Assembly: GCA_002238445.1 (NCBI GenBank)
Contig: MPML01000010.1
Location: 36,557-100,556 of the forward strand
Direction: 5' to 3'
From: Caldilineaceae bacterium bin5
GTDB taxonomy: Bacteria > Chloroflexota > Anaerolineae > Caldilineales > Caldilineaceae
Length of the DNA: 64,000 nt
Part shown: positions 25,854 to 34,699 of the stretch, in pieces
Numbering within the stretch: position 1 is the stretch's first letter
Layout: every line of letters begins with the position of its first letter
Position numbers and translations under genes: made by a program
Notes under the pieces: model-generated
Databases searched by the model: none
Told to the model about the DNA's origin: nothing
What the model saw: only the letters and a program-made list of their open reading frames with translations

Positions 25854-25994
25854 CCTGCTATTGTCGCCAAAGTGACAGAACGAATCAAACGTCAACGAGA
25901 CCTAGTAGCTACAGGCCAACTTTGAAGGCGATGTTCTACCCACCAATATTGTTCACTGAGTAGGCTCAGGCTCAGAAAAGCTGGAGGTACGCCG

Positions 25995-28900
25995 ATGTCC
26001 ATACCAAGCCTAGAAGACAAATATCTCCTAATAGACCAGCAGGCCCAAAGCTTTCTTGAATCTATTGTGGAGGCGCGGAATTCTGCCAGAAATGAACGTG
26101 AATTTCAAACGAAAGTCACTTTTCACATCGAGCAATTTGCAAAGAATGTCGGTGTTGATCTGTTGTTGCGAGAAGAGTATACCTTGGTAACGGGCCGAGC
26201 CGATGCTGTATACAATAGACTCATCATTGAGTACGAGCGACCTGGTTCTCTGCGCGCCAATTTGAACCATGGGCATACGCGCCATGCAATCAATCAGGTG
26301 AAGCAATACATCGAGGAAGTGGCCAAGACAGAAAAGCACGACCGGAATAGACTACTTGGTGTTGTTTTTGATGGTGAGACCATGGTTTTCGCCCGTTATC
26401 GTGACGGACACTGGTATGTAGAGTCGCCACTCGAAGTCAATAGGCACTCAGCGGCGCGTCTTCTTCGTTCTCTTGTATCTTTATCTTCCGGAAGAGCACT
26501 CATTCCAGAAAATCTTGTTGAAGATTTCGGAGCACAAAATATCTATAGCCAACGGGTAGCGCGGGCTTTGTACCATGCTTTGGAAGGTCATACTGATGAT
26601 CTGACAGCCACTCTTTTTCGACAGTGGCAGCTGTTTTTTGGTCAAGTAAGTGGGTACGAAGAGGCAACGGCACGCCTCCAGAACAAGAAGCAGTTGCGGC
26701 AGTTTGCCAGGGGAATGGGACTACGCCCAGAGAATTCTGACCCTCCTCGTCTGTTTTTTGTTATTCACACTTATTTCTCATTTCTAGTTAAAGCGATTGC
26801 CCGGCTTGTATTGGAGCGTTATGCTGGTGGTCCTCTTGGAACGACCCCTCTCACCGTCATGGCCAACTTGGAAGGAGAAGCGCTAAGACGGGAGTTAGAG
26901 AAGCTGGAGGATGGAGGCATTTTTCGCACGTTAGGCCTGAATAACTTGCTTGAGGGCGACTTCTTCTCCTGGTACCTCCAAGCTTGGACTCCAGAAGTAC
27001 AAGACTCCTTGCGCCTAACTTTGACCCGCCTCGCCGAGTACAATCCCTCTACTATAGAGGATGATCCCTTCGCGGCACGCGACCTCCTCAAGAAACTTTA
27101 TCATTACTTACTGCCCCGAGAATTGCGACACGACTTAGGCGAGTTTTACACACCTGACTGGCTTGCCGAACGTGTCCTCACTCAATTAAACGAGCCTCTA
27201 TATGTCTTACCGAAAGACACGAGGCAATCAACAAGCCTGTTTCCAACCCGGCGTCTATTGGATCCTGCCTGTGGGTCGGGAACCTTCTTGGTCTTGGCCA
27301 TTCGAGCAATCAAGGAACATGCTACACGCCAAGGTATAAGTGAGACTGATACTTTGGAGTATATTCTAGAGGGCGTAGTGGGTATAGATTTGAATCCTCT
27401 AGCCGTCATGGCAGCGAGAGTCAACTACCTGTTGGCAATTGCCGATCTTATTCCATTTTGGAAGGGTCCAGTCGATCTTCCCGTTTACCTTGCCGACTCC
27501 ATCCTAGCACCGAGCGAGGGATCAACTCTCTTCGAACAAGGGAAACGCACACTAAACACCGTCGTTGGCGCTTTGCCAATGCCCCAGGGCATTAACAGTG
27601 CGAGCAGCATAAGTAAGTTAACGGATCTGCTGGACGAGTTCATTTCCAGTCAATTTAGCACCAATGCCTTTATGGAAAGAGCCTGTATGGAATTGAACAT
27701 TTCGAAGAGTGGACCTGACGAAGGTACCCTGAGGGGGCTGTATGAGAAATTACTTGATTTGGAAAGTAAGGGGCTTGACGGCGTTTGGGCTCGCGTGCTC
27801 AAGAATGCCTTTATGCCCTTATTTATGGGAAGATTTGATTATATTGTGGGAAACCCTCCTTGGGTCAATTGGGAAAGTCTTCCAGATGGATATCGAAATA
27901 GCACGACTCCTCTTTGGAGCAGTTACGGGTTGTTTGCACATAAGGGCTTCAAGGCCATTCTTGGAGGAAGCAAAGATGACATTTCTATCCTAATGACTTA
28001 TGTTGCCTGCGACCGCTACCTAAAAGAAGGAGGTAAACTTGCGTTTCTCATTACTCAGACTGTTTTCAAATCGGCCGAGGGTGGTAGAGGCTTCCGTCGA
28101 TTTCAACTAGGGGACGAACAACGACTCAGGGTACTGCATGTTGACGACATGAGCACTCTAAAACCATTTGAAGGAGCAACGAATCGAACTAGCGCAATCG
28201 TTCTGCAAAAGGGCGAAAGAACTAGGTATCCGGTACCATATACGTATTGGAGGAAGACTACGAGTGGTCGAGGACTAGACTATGATAGTTCTCTTGAAGA
28301 GGTTGTCAGCCTAACCCGAAGGGCCAATTTTCAGGCTGTTCCCGTCGATGCTCAGGACCCGACATCTGCTTGGCTGACTGCCCGCCCCCGTGCCTTAGAA
28401 GCTTTGGGTCGATACATCGGCAAGTCTCCCTACAGAGCACGGAAAGGTGTATACGCAAGTGCAAATGGTGTTTTCTGGCTTGAGCATCTGGGGGAACTTT
28501 CTGGAGACAAAGTAATTGTCCGTAACATGGCTGAAACGGGAAGACTACCTATAGAGTCAGTGACGGTGGACGTTGAAGCAGATCTTGTCCATCCGCTTCT
28601 TCGCGGACGTGACGTAAGACGATGGAACTCCGATCCTTCTTTACACATCCTACTGACCCACTTCCCCAGCAGTGGCCTTCGAGCAATTCCAATAGCGTCT
28701 ATGGAGAAAGATTATCCCAGGGCACTTACGTATTTGAATCAATTCAAGGAAACACTACGTCGTACTGGTCTCATTCGGCGCTATTTTACAAGGAAAGATA
28801 AGCGTGGAAGGCCAATCGCCACCGGCCCCTTCTATTCAATGTTTAATATCGGCGAGTACAGTTTTTCGCCATACAAGGTAGTCCTGAGAGAGATATCGAC

Positions 28901-29339
28901 ATCCCTGACCGCCGCTGTTAGTGAATCCCAAAATGGCAGGCCAGTCATTCCAGATCATAAGCTGGTCCTTGTGCCGTTTTCAAGGGAAGATGAAGCACAT
29001 TATGTATGCGCTCTCCTGAACTCATCCCCGGCGAATTTGCTACTCCTGTCCTACGCTGTTACAACACAGATTTCAACCCATATCTTTAAGCATCTTGCCA
29101 TTCCTCGATTTGAGTCGGACAATACCTTACACCAAGAACTGGCCCAGTTGTCCATGGAAGCTCACATCGCGACTTCGCAAGGAGAGTTCCAGACTCTAGC
29201 ACAATTAGATTGGGAATTGGATTGGATGTCCGGTCGACTGTGGGGATGCAGCACCAGAGAAATGGTCGAGATCCATAGTAGCATCAGAGAATTTGGGGGA
29301 ACTCCCCCTAAGCATCAGGAAATCGCTAAGGATGCCTAA
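25995..29339 (+). CDS. Nuclease-methyltransferase fusion (type IIG-like N6-adenine DNA MTase)
   Basis: A 1114-residue protein. Residues 30-150 look like a PD-(D/E)xK nuclease: a conserved aspartate in GRADAVYNRLIIEYERPG, acidic residues E-Y-E where E-x-K is usual, and a Q-x3-Y motif (QVKQY). The methyltransferase core has motif I DPACGSGTFL at 423-432, VGIDLNPLAVMAARVNYL after it, and the catalytic NPPW at 620-623, all typical of gamma-class adenine-N6 enzymes. The last 350 residues form a target-recognition region (HPLLRGRDVRRW, IPDHKLVLVPF). The ATG has a GGAGG site seven bases upstream. It is the first of four tightly spaced genes and is lower in GC than flanking genes, a sign of transfer. 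PglX of BREX is a distant alternative, but no brx genes are present. Confidence 0.88.
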   Translation: MSIPSLEDKYLLIDQQAQSFLESIVEARNSARNEREFQTKVTFHIEQFAKNVGVDLLLREEYTLVTGRADAVYNRLIIEYERPGSLRANLNHGHTRHAINQVKQYIEEVAKTEKHDRNRLLGVVFDGETMVFARYRDGHWYVESPLEVNRHSAARLLRSLVSLSSGRALIPENLVEDFGAQNIYSQRVARALYHALEGHTDDLTATLFRQWQLFFGQVSGYEEATARLQNKKQLRQFARGMGLRPENSDPPRLFFVIHTYFSFLVKAIARLVLERYAGGPLGTTPLTVMANLEGEALRRELEKLEDGGIFRTLGLNNLLEGDFFSWYLQAWTPEVQDSLRLTLTRLAEYNPSTIEDDPFAARDLLKKLYHYLLPRELRHDLGEFYTPDWLAERVLTQLNEPLYVLPKDTRQSTSLFPTRRLLDPACGSGTFLVLAIRAIKEHATRQGISETDTLEYILEGVVGIDLNPLAVMAARVNYLLAIADLIPFWKGPVDLPVYLADSILAPSEGSTLFEQGKRTLNTVVGALPMPQGINSASSISKLTDLLDEFISSQFSTNAFMERACMELNISKSGPDEGTLRGLYEKLLDLESKGLDGVWARVLKNAFMPLFMGRFDYIVGNPPWVNWESLPDGYRNSTTPLWSSYGLFAHKGFKAILGGSKDDISILMTYVACDRYLKEGGKLAFLITQTVFKSAEGGRGFRRFQLGDEQRLRVLHVDDMSTLKPFEGATNRTSAIVLQKGERTRYPVPYTYWRKTTSGRGLDYDSSLEEVVSLTRRANFQAVPVDAQDPTSAWLTARPRALEALGRYIGKSPYRARKGVYASANGVFWLEHLGELSGDKVIVRNMAETGRLPIESVTVDVEADLVHPLLRGRDVRRWNSDPSLHILLTHFPSSGLRAIPIASMEKDYPRALTYLNQFKETLRRTGLIRRYFTRKDKRGRPIATGPFYSMFNIGEYSFSPYKVVLREISTSLTAAVSESQNGRPVIPDHKLVLVPFSREDEAHYVCALLNSSPANLLLLSYAVTTQISTHIFKHLAIPRFESDNTLHQELAQLSMEAHIATSQGEFQTLAQLDWELDWMSGRLWGCSTREMVEIHSSIREFGGTPPKHQEIAKDA

Positions 29340-30462
29340 TCCTCTTTCCCCGCTCTCGCCTGCATTGGCTATTTTAGCCTCAGAAGGCAGAGTCTTGCCG
29401 GCAACTGGGCAGGCCATCGTTGATATGGCCAGTACAGACCCTGATGAGATCTATGATCGCCTAATTACAGATACATCCTTAGTTGAAGGCATCTGGGAGT
29501 CGCGTCGTTCTCTCTATCAACCTGTTACACCTGTTTCACGATCAGAGCGTCACCTGTTTCGATACTTCCTCGATGGTTCCGTCAGAACATATTTCATTGG
29601 GACTATTCTTGAACATGAGAGATCCAGCCCGTTGCAAATTGCCCAAATTGGCGCGGCCGGAGTCCACCGAGAAGGCAATGGCCGACTCCGAGTGGTGACG
29701 ATTCGCCATAAGACGCTGCTGCTTCTTGATAAGTCGTCTCTTTCAGATCAACTCTGGAATGGATTGACGGAGGCAGTTCGTCAAGTACCGAACTGTATCT
29801 TGCGGGCTACATCTGATGACGATCTGTTTGGTAAGGGAGTGCAGGAAAAGCGGTCTCGCGGTGCGCACAAAGCCAATTGGGCGATGCGCGAGGAAGAAAT
29901 CGCCTTAGTCCGGGATGACTTGGCCTATCGTCCCTCTGACCATTGGTTGGTATCTGATGGAAGCTTGGGCAACGAATACGTAGATTGGCCAGGTGCTCCC
30001 CTAATAGGTGTGGCGAAGTCCTTCCAGCGAGACCTTCAGTTCAAGATAGGCTCTGGCCCCAGAGGACAGACGCTGAACTTATATCAACTCTTGTCCAGCT
30101 TGGAAGAAGGGCATCGCACCGCGGTATTTCCTCGATGGGCGGGCGAAGCCCGTGAAGGGAAGATCGTCTTCTGGTACGTCCGAATCCGACCACAACGTGG
30201 ACTTGACTACCCCCTCATGGGGGTAGTCAAGATCGAAATGCCTAACCCAAATAGAGAGGCTGTTGAGTCGGACCTTGTTGATCTCATAAGCGGCGCTGTG
30301 TGCGCAGAACGATCCGTAACACCGCACGGAAGAGACAGCCGATGGCACGCTCATCTGTACGCCATTTCCATTGCCGAGCGAGTGATAAAGGACCAGTTTT
30401 ATTCACAGGAAGTTATAAAGGCGGCCATTCGCTGGCCAGAAATGCAAGACACAATAATTTGA
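29332..30462 (+). CDS. NurA-like nuclease
   Basis: Read from ATG 29332, this 376-residue protein overlaps the methyltransferase by 8 bp. I recognise NurA features. A first metal-binding DGS lies at 81-83 (FRYFLDGSVRTYF), a second aspartate at 209 (WLVSDGSLGNEY), followed by LIGVAKSFQ with K229. WYVRIRPQRGLDYPLMGVVK lies near 280-299, and a late RWHAHLYAISIAERVI carries a histidine where NurA has one. NurA is a 5'-3' exo/endonuclease that works inside the ring of the HerA ATPase, and a HerA-like gene follows directly. The similarity is at motif level; no search was run. If it is not NurA, it is still a probable RNase H-like nuclease. Confidence 0.7.
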   Translation: MPNPLSPLSPALAILASEGRVLPATGQAIVDMASTDPDEIYDRLITDTSLVEGIWESRRSLYQPVTPVSRSERHLFRYFLDGSVRTYFIGTILEHERSSPLQIAQIGAAGVHREGNGRLRVVTIRHKTLLLLDKSSLSDQLWNGLTEAVRQVPNCILRATSDDDLFGKGVQEKRSRGAHKANWAMREEEIALVRDDLAYRPSDHWLVSDGSLGNEYVDWPGAPLIGVAKSFQRDLQFKIGSGPRGQTLNLYQLLSSLEEGHRTAVFPRWAGEAREGKIVFWYVRIRPQRGLDYPLMGVVKIEMPNPNREAVESDLVDLISGAVCAERSVTPHGRDSRWHAHLYAISIAERVIKDQFYSQEVIKAAIRWPEMQDTII

Positions 30463-30472
30463 AGGAGAATCA

Positions 30473-32215
30473 GTGGTGGAACTAGAGAATTCCCAAGAAA
30501 CGGCAGGCTCTGGAGAGATGGAGTCGAATGAGGAACGAAACACTGAATCAATAATAGGGCGTGTCTCTGCTACCGAACGCGACCCGAGCAGTGCCGAGAG
30601 GTTTTCGTTTTGGCTCCGCCCGGACTTCCGAGTAAACCCCTTCGATATTGTCGGTGTCGAACATTCCGAAGAAAGCAGTACTTATGGCCTCGTGACCAAC
30701 ATCCGGCATCTCACTGATGCCCCAAGCCATCTATCCAATTACATTTCTAACGACTTTGGTGAGATGGTGGACGAACCCAATACACCCCGTCAGGGCGCAA
30801 ATGTTGCCGAGTCCGCCGTCCTTTCCAATACTAGCGACATTTACATGCCCGTCCAAAATGAGGCCCGTGTACGGTTCGCCGACGAAGATGGGATTCACAG
30901 TGCTCTCGGTATCGACTCCATGCGTGAGAAGGAGAACCGTGAACAGCGAATTGTGCGTCTTCCAGCTGGTGTCATTAGAATGAGCAACGGTTCAGAAGCC
31001 GTAGCATATCTTGACGCGGACTATGTATTAGGTCCAGAAGCCGCACACATTAATGTGTCAGGTATTTCGGGATTGGCCACAAAGACTTCCTACATTGTGT
31101 TCTTGATTCAGTCGATCTTGCAGACCTTAGATTCATCCCGGATTGCAACAATACTTCTCAATGTCAAGTATGATGATCTTCTACACATCCATGAATCTCG
31201 CGGGCTGATGCCAGAAGAACATGAACTTTGGGAACGGCTCGGACTCCGAGCTGAGCCTTTTCCACGGGAACGGGTCCATTATTTGCTCCCCTGGGGGCGA
31301 ACTTCCCAAACTACCGGACGGCCAAATACGTTTGGTGACCCACCCATGCCACATCAGATGTACGCTTATTCGTTGAGAGAGACTGCGGATAAGCTGGACC
31401 TCTTGTTCTCTCAAGTTCCAGATCCCTGGGATACGATTGGAGCACTTCTTGGTGAGGTCATGAACGGTATTCAAAACAATGAGTCCCGGTTTAGGCAAGT
31501 TCGGAATTGGGATGATTTGTTGAACGGACCTCCCTTGATGGACAAGGGAGTGCCACAGCAAGTTGGTCAAATTCGACCCTCTAGTGTTGGCCGTTTTGTA
31601 AGGCTGCTTCGGCGCGTCGTTCGCACGAGACAATCTGGACTATTTGTTCCTCAGCTTTCGACTCGCATGACTCCTTTGGATCAGGCTGTTGGTAGACTTA
31701 AAGGTGGTCACACATATGTAGTCGATATAGCTCGGCTCCAGCCCGAAGAACAGACACTAGTCTTTGGCGATGTGCTTAGGACAATCTATGAAATCTACTC
31801 AGGGGAAAGTGGTGTTGACCAAGATGACGATTTGCCCGAGAAGGTTATAGTATTCGTTGATGAATTGAACAAGTATGCTCCGGCTTCTGCCAGAGGACAA
31901 GATACCCCAATACTTGAACAGGTCCTTGACATCGCAGAACGTGGAAGATCCTTTGGAATCATCCTATTCTCAGCTCAGCAGTTCCTTAGCGCAGTGCATC
32001 CTCGAGTCACAGGAAATGCTGCTACAAAAGTCTTGGGGAGGATTGACAGTGCTGAAGTCAACGAAGGCGGGTATCGGTTTCTTGACAGGGATGTGAAGTC
32101 TCACCTAACACAGTTGAACAAAGGAGAGCTAATACTCTCTCATCCCATCTATAGGCAACCCGTGAAGGTAGTCTTTCCAAGACCGCCATTCCAGCAGGGA
32201 AGGTCACATGCATGA
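30473..32215 (+). CDS. HerA-like ATPase with HAS barrel
   Basis: A 580-residue ATPase starting at GTG 30473, five bases after AAGGAG. Residues about 40-90 form the HAS-barrel (FRVNPFDIVGVEHSEESS, YGLVTNIRHL). The Walker A loop is GISGLATKTS at 197-206, an unusual form with Ala-Thr before the lysine. Walker B is VIVFVDELNKYAPA with D463-E464. A sensor region (IILFSAQQFLSAVHPRVTGN) and an arginine-containing end (VLGRIDSAEV) complete the FtsK/HerA core. HerA forms a hexameric DNA-pumping ring with NurA. The stop overlaps the next start in an ATGA, so the ATPase and the second methyltransferase are translationally coupled. Confidence 0.85.
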   Translation: MVELENSQETAGSGEMESNEERNTESIIGRVSATERDPSSAERFSFWLRPDFRVNPFDIVGVEHSEESSTYGLVTNIRHLTDAPSHLSNYISNDFGEMVDEPNTPRQGANVAESAVLSNTSDIYMPVQNEARVRFADEDGIHSALGIDSMREKENREQRIVRLPAGVIRMSNGSEAVAYLDADYVLGPEAAHINVSGISGLATKTSYIVFLIQSILQTLDSSRIATILLNVKYDDLLHIHESRGLMPEEHELWERLGLRAEPFPRERVHYLLPWGRTSQTTGRPNTFGDPPMPHQMYAYSLRETADKLDLLFSQVPDPWDTIGALLGEVMNGIQNNESRFRQVRNWDDLLNGPPLMDKGVPQQVGQIRPSSVGRFVRLLRRVVRTRQSGLFVPQLSTRMTPLDQAVGRLKGGHTYVVDIARLQPEEQTLVFGDVLRTIYEIYSGESGVDQDDDLPEKVIVFVDELNKYAPASARGQDTPILEQVLDIAERGRSFGIILFSAQQFLSAVHPRVTGNAATKVLGRIDSAEVNEGGYRFLDRDVKSHLTQLNKGELILSHPIYRQPVKVVFPRPPFQQGRSHA

Positions 32216-33465
32216 AAGGCGCTTCCGATAGTCACTCTCGGACCTATCCTCCTCATTTTGAGCCTCGTCTCCATCTTGCACCGCTAGCTACGGCCAAGGA
32301 GTTGAAGACTGCTCCACGTCATAGGTGGTTCTACTTTCCTCACAGCTATTCCCCTCGTCTTATCGACGAAGTACTCGATTACTGGGATTTCCCTCAAAAC
32401 GGTTTTCTTGCCGACAATTTTGTGGGCTCAGGCACTACTTTGCTAGCCGCTCGCCAGAGAGGCCTAAGTGTTTTGGGTTTTGATCTCTCACCATTGGCTG
32501 TGACAGTAGCTAACACCAAAGTAACCAACTACAATGACAAACAGCTCTGCCAGGCGATTCCAAAGATCCTGAACGGTCGGACAAAGTCGGACTTTCCAAC
32601 TTCTGAGCGCTTGTCGAAGGCATTTACTGAACACGAGCTTAGGGAGCTATCCAAGCTTCTTGGTTCGATTAGGGAGTTTAAAGGTGCTTTGCGCCACTTT
32701 TTTCTTGTTGCTTTTCTCTGTACAGCAAAGGGCTTCAGTAGAGCTGTCCCAGATGGAGGATGGTTCCGGTGGCGGGACTGGCCCAATCGAGGCGAAGAAG
32801 TCAAACTGGTTTTTGAAGATAGAGTTAGTCGGATGATCTCCGACGTAAGGTCCCTGAATTGGAGTGATAGTGCTCCAATGGCTGGGGCGCGCATCGCAGA
32901 TGCACGTAAACTGCCGCTTTCGGCTTCTTCCGTCGATGGGCTCATCACTTCGCCACCATATGCAAACCGCCATGATTACTCTCGGATATTCCAAATAGAG
33001 TTACTCTTCCTTGGACTTACAGAGCCAAGTATTACTAAGCTACGGCATAATGCATTTCGTTCTCACGTAGAAGCGAAAGCCCCTGGCTCTATTCGACAAA
33101 GTGGGAAAGCCTATGAGGTACCGGAATCGCTCGCTGCAGTTATTGATAGACTGCCTTCTGACGCTGATCCGAGGATTCGACCACTTCTCGAGGGTTACTT
33201 TGAGGACGTCTATCTCTCCCTCCTTGAGGTTAGCAGGATCCTTAAGTCTGGTGGCCGAGTAGCGTACGTTCTGGGAAACGTCCGACACGCTGGTGTCATG
33301 GTTCCTGTTGATGAGATAACGGCCGAGATATCACCCCAGGCCGGATTAGCCTTTGACACCGCTTGGATCATGAGATTTCGCGGAAACAGTGCCCAACAGA
33401 TGGGTAACTACGGCAGAGAACCAGCTCGCGAAACTATTGTATTCCTGTCGAAGTCCTCTGGATGA
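32212..33465 (+). CDS. DNA methyltransferase (SPPY type), second of the system
   Basis: A 417-residue methyltransferase. The SAM-binding motif I is NFVGSGTTLLAARQRG (N69 to about 84), followed by VLGFDLSPLAV. The catalytic motif IV is TSPPYANRHDYSRIF with TSPPY at 246-250. SPPY is usual for cytosine-N4 or some adenine-N6 enzymes. Motif I comes before IV with about 170 residues between, an order unlike classic beta-class SPPY enzymes and close to DUF1156/TRM11-like methylases. It may add the protective mark in the system or modify a second site. Coupled by a 4-bp overlap to the HerA-like gene, it is the last gene of the operon. Confidence 0.87.
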   Translation: MKGASDSHSRTYPPHFEPRLHLAPLATAKELKTAPRHRWFYFPHSYSPRLIDEVLDYWDFPQNGFLADNFVGSGTTLLAARQRGLSVLGFDLSPLAVTVANTKVTNYNDKQLCQAIPKILNGRTKSDFPTSERLSKAFTEHELRELSKLLGSIREFKGALRHFFLVAFLCTAKGFSRAVPDGGWFRWRDWPNRGEEVKLVFEDRVSRMISDVRSLNWSDSAPMAGARIADARKLPLSASSVDGLITSPPYANRHDYSRIFQIELLFLGLTEPSITKLRHNAFRSHVEAKAPGSIRQSGKAYEVPESLAAVIDRLPSDADPRIRPLLEGYFEDVYLSLLEVSRILKSGGRVAYVLGNVRHAGVMVPVDEITAEISPQAGLAFDTAWIMRFRGNSAQQMGNYGREPARETIVFLSKSSG

Positions 33466-33765
33466 TGAGTCTGTAGATGAAAAGGATGAGTTTCTCAGCG
33501 CCCACAAGAAGCTTCTATTTGTGTCGAATGAGCGGAATGAAAGGGTTTCGGCCACGGCAGATTGATTCTCTTAGCCGAATGGGACGCGGACTTGTTTCAT
33601 CCAATGGGAAAGTATCTCTTCGGCAGGATTGTCCTCTCCCGTTTTTCTCGAGCAGAAGAATGTAAGATGTCCACCATCAGAAAAGAGTGAGGGTGGCTCA
33701 AGAAGTGCAGGCGTCTTGCCAACCGATAACTTCTAATGTAGTCCTGGTCAAAAGAGAGGCACACA
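33466..33765. other. Right edge of the HerA-NurA island
   Basis: This is about 300 bp without a firm gene. In the +1 frame a stretch at 33,461-33,562 reads DDESVDEKDEFLSAHKKLLF and further charged residues, running on from the methyltransferase end. It could be a 42-codon ORF from TTG 33437 or a frame-shifted C-terminus. No inverted repeat or target duplication matching the IS at 25,078 is seen here. GC rises again from about 33,766. Confidence 0.3.
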
Positions 33766-34635
33766 ATGTCCTACTATCTTGCCGCCTATGACACCGAAGG
33801 TGTATTCCCCTGGTGGGATAAGAACAGACGGCAAAGAGGCTTCAGCTACTCGCCCGAACACATCACCGAATTCCTGAATGGCGTGCGCGCCGTCGCCGAC
33901 GTTCACCTCGAGCGTAACGTGCCGGCGTCCTTCTTCCTCGTCGCCAAAATGTTGGAGCTTGCCGGCCCCGAACTGCGCGCCATACTCGACCATCCCCTTT
34001 TCGACATCCAGTGTCATAGCTTCACCCACCCGAACCTGATTGCACTGGGCGACGACAGGCCGAAACTCCAATATGAACTGGGCGACGCCAAGAAACTGAT
34101 CGAAGACACCTTCGGGCGTGAGGTGACCGGCCTGACCGCGCCCGGCGGCTACACCGACGGCTTCCGCCGCCAACATCCCGCGTTGGAGGTAATGTGGGAG
34201 TCGGGCTACCGCTATGTGCGCAGCGTGGGCTTGGGCCCAAAGGGGACTATGCCCTCCCTCATGGATCAACCTTTCTGGTATGCGGAGGATGGCTTTCCTG
34301 ACCTGCTGGAAACGCCCTCGCACGCCTGGCACGACAACGTCCTCACCGGGCAGCCGGCCTCCGTGCACTGGCCGCCGCTCCTGCCCTGGCCCTACCCCAC
34401 GGCGATGCCCCGCGACGCGCAAGGCGTCTACGAGGCCTACGCGCCCGGCATCGACTACTGCCTACAGGAAGAGCTACTCTACTACATGCCTATCTTTCAC
34501 CCCTGGTCGATCTACCGGATCGACAACCAGGCCGCCCAAATCGGAATGCTGCTCGATCATGCCAGCCAGAAGCTGGAATTCAAATCGTGCAGCCAGATCT
34601 ATCAGCATATCGTCACCCATCCCGAGCTTGTCTGA
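33766..34635 (+). CDS. Polysaccharide deacetylase (NodB-like) family protein
   Basis: A 289-residue carbohydrate esterase 4 fold protein without signal peptide. The metal-binding aspartate is in AAYDTEGVFPWWD and the histidine pair in IQCHSFTHPNLIALG; the late LYYMPIFHPWSIYRI supplies the usual final histidine. Family members remove acetyl groups from sugars or hydrolyse related amides, with allantoinase PuuE as a relative. It is cytoplasmic, so a soluble sugar or amide is a more likely substrate than cell wall. It opens a plus-strand group with an oxidoreductase and two isomerase-like genes, which suggests breakdown of one amino-sugar or polyol. Confidence 0.85.
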   Translation: MSYYLAAYDTEGVFPWWDKNRRQRGFSYSPEHITEFLNGVRAVADVHLERNVPASFFLVAKMLELAGPELRAILDHPLFDIQCHSFTHPNLIALGDDRPKLQYELGDAKKLIEDTFGREVTGLTAPGGYTDGFRRQHPALEVMWESGYRYVRSVGLGPKGTMPSLMDQPFWYAEDGFPDLLETPSHAWHDNVLTGQPASVHWPPLLPWPYPTAMPRDAQGVYEAYAPGIDYCLQEELLYYMPIFHPWSIYRIDNQAAQIGMLLDHASQKLEFKSCSQIYQHIVTHPELV

Positions 34636-34699
34636 ACACCGATCCGCTCCTTACGAGTGGTGTCACTAAAAACTAGAAACTGAAAACACAAAACTAAAA

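Larger units (their letters stand above)
25078..25902 (-). mobile_element. IS5-family insertion sequence, about 825 bp
   Basis: Terminal inverted repeats are seen as GGGCTCGTTGAC at 25078 and, in reverse, GGTCTCGTTGAC ending at 25902; both continue imperfectly (AATTCATTCG against GTTTGATTCG). TA stands outside both ends (25076-77 and 25903-04), consistent with a 2-3 bp target duplication. The interior holds two overlapping minus-strand frames of one transposase, as in the IS427 group. The element lies 92 bp before the first gene of the HerA-NurA system and marks the left edge of the lower-GC island. Confidence 0.85.

Noticed and set aside
25995..33465. BREX or DISARM system
   Set aside because: No BrxC, PglZ, BrxL, DrmA, DrmB or DrmC-like protein is present; the partners here are NurA- and HerA-like.
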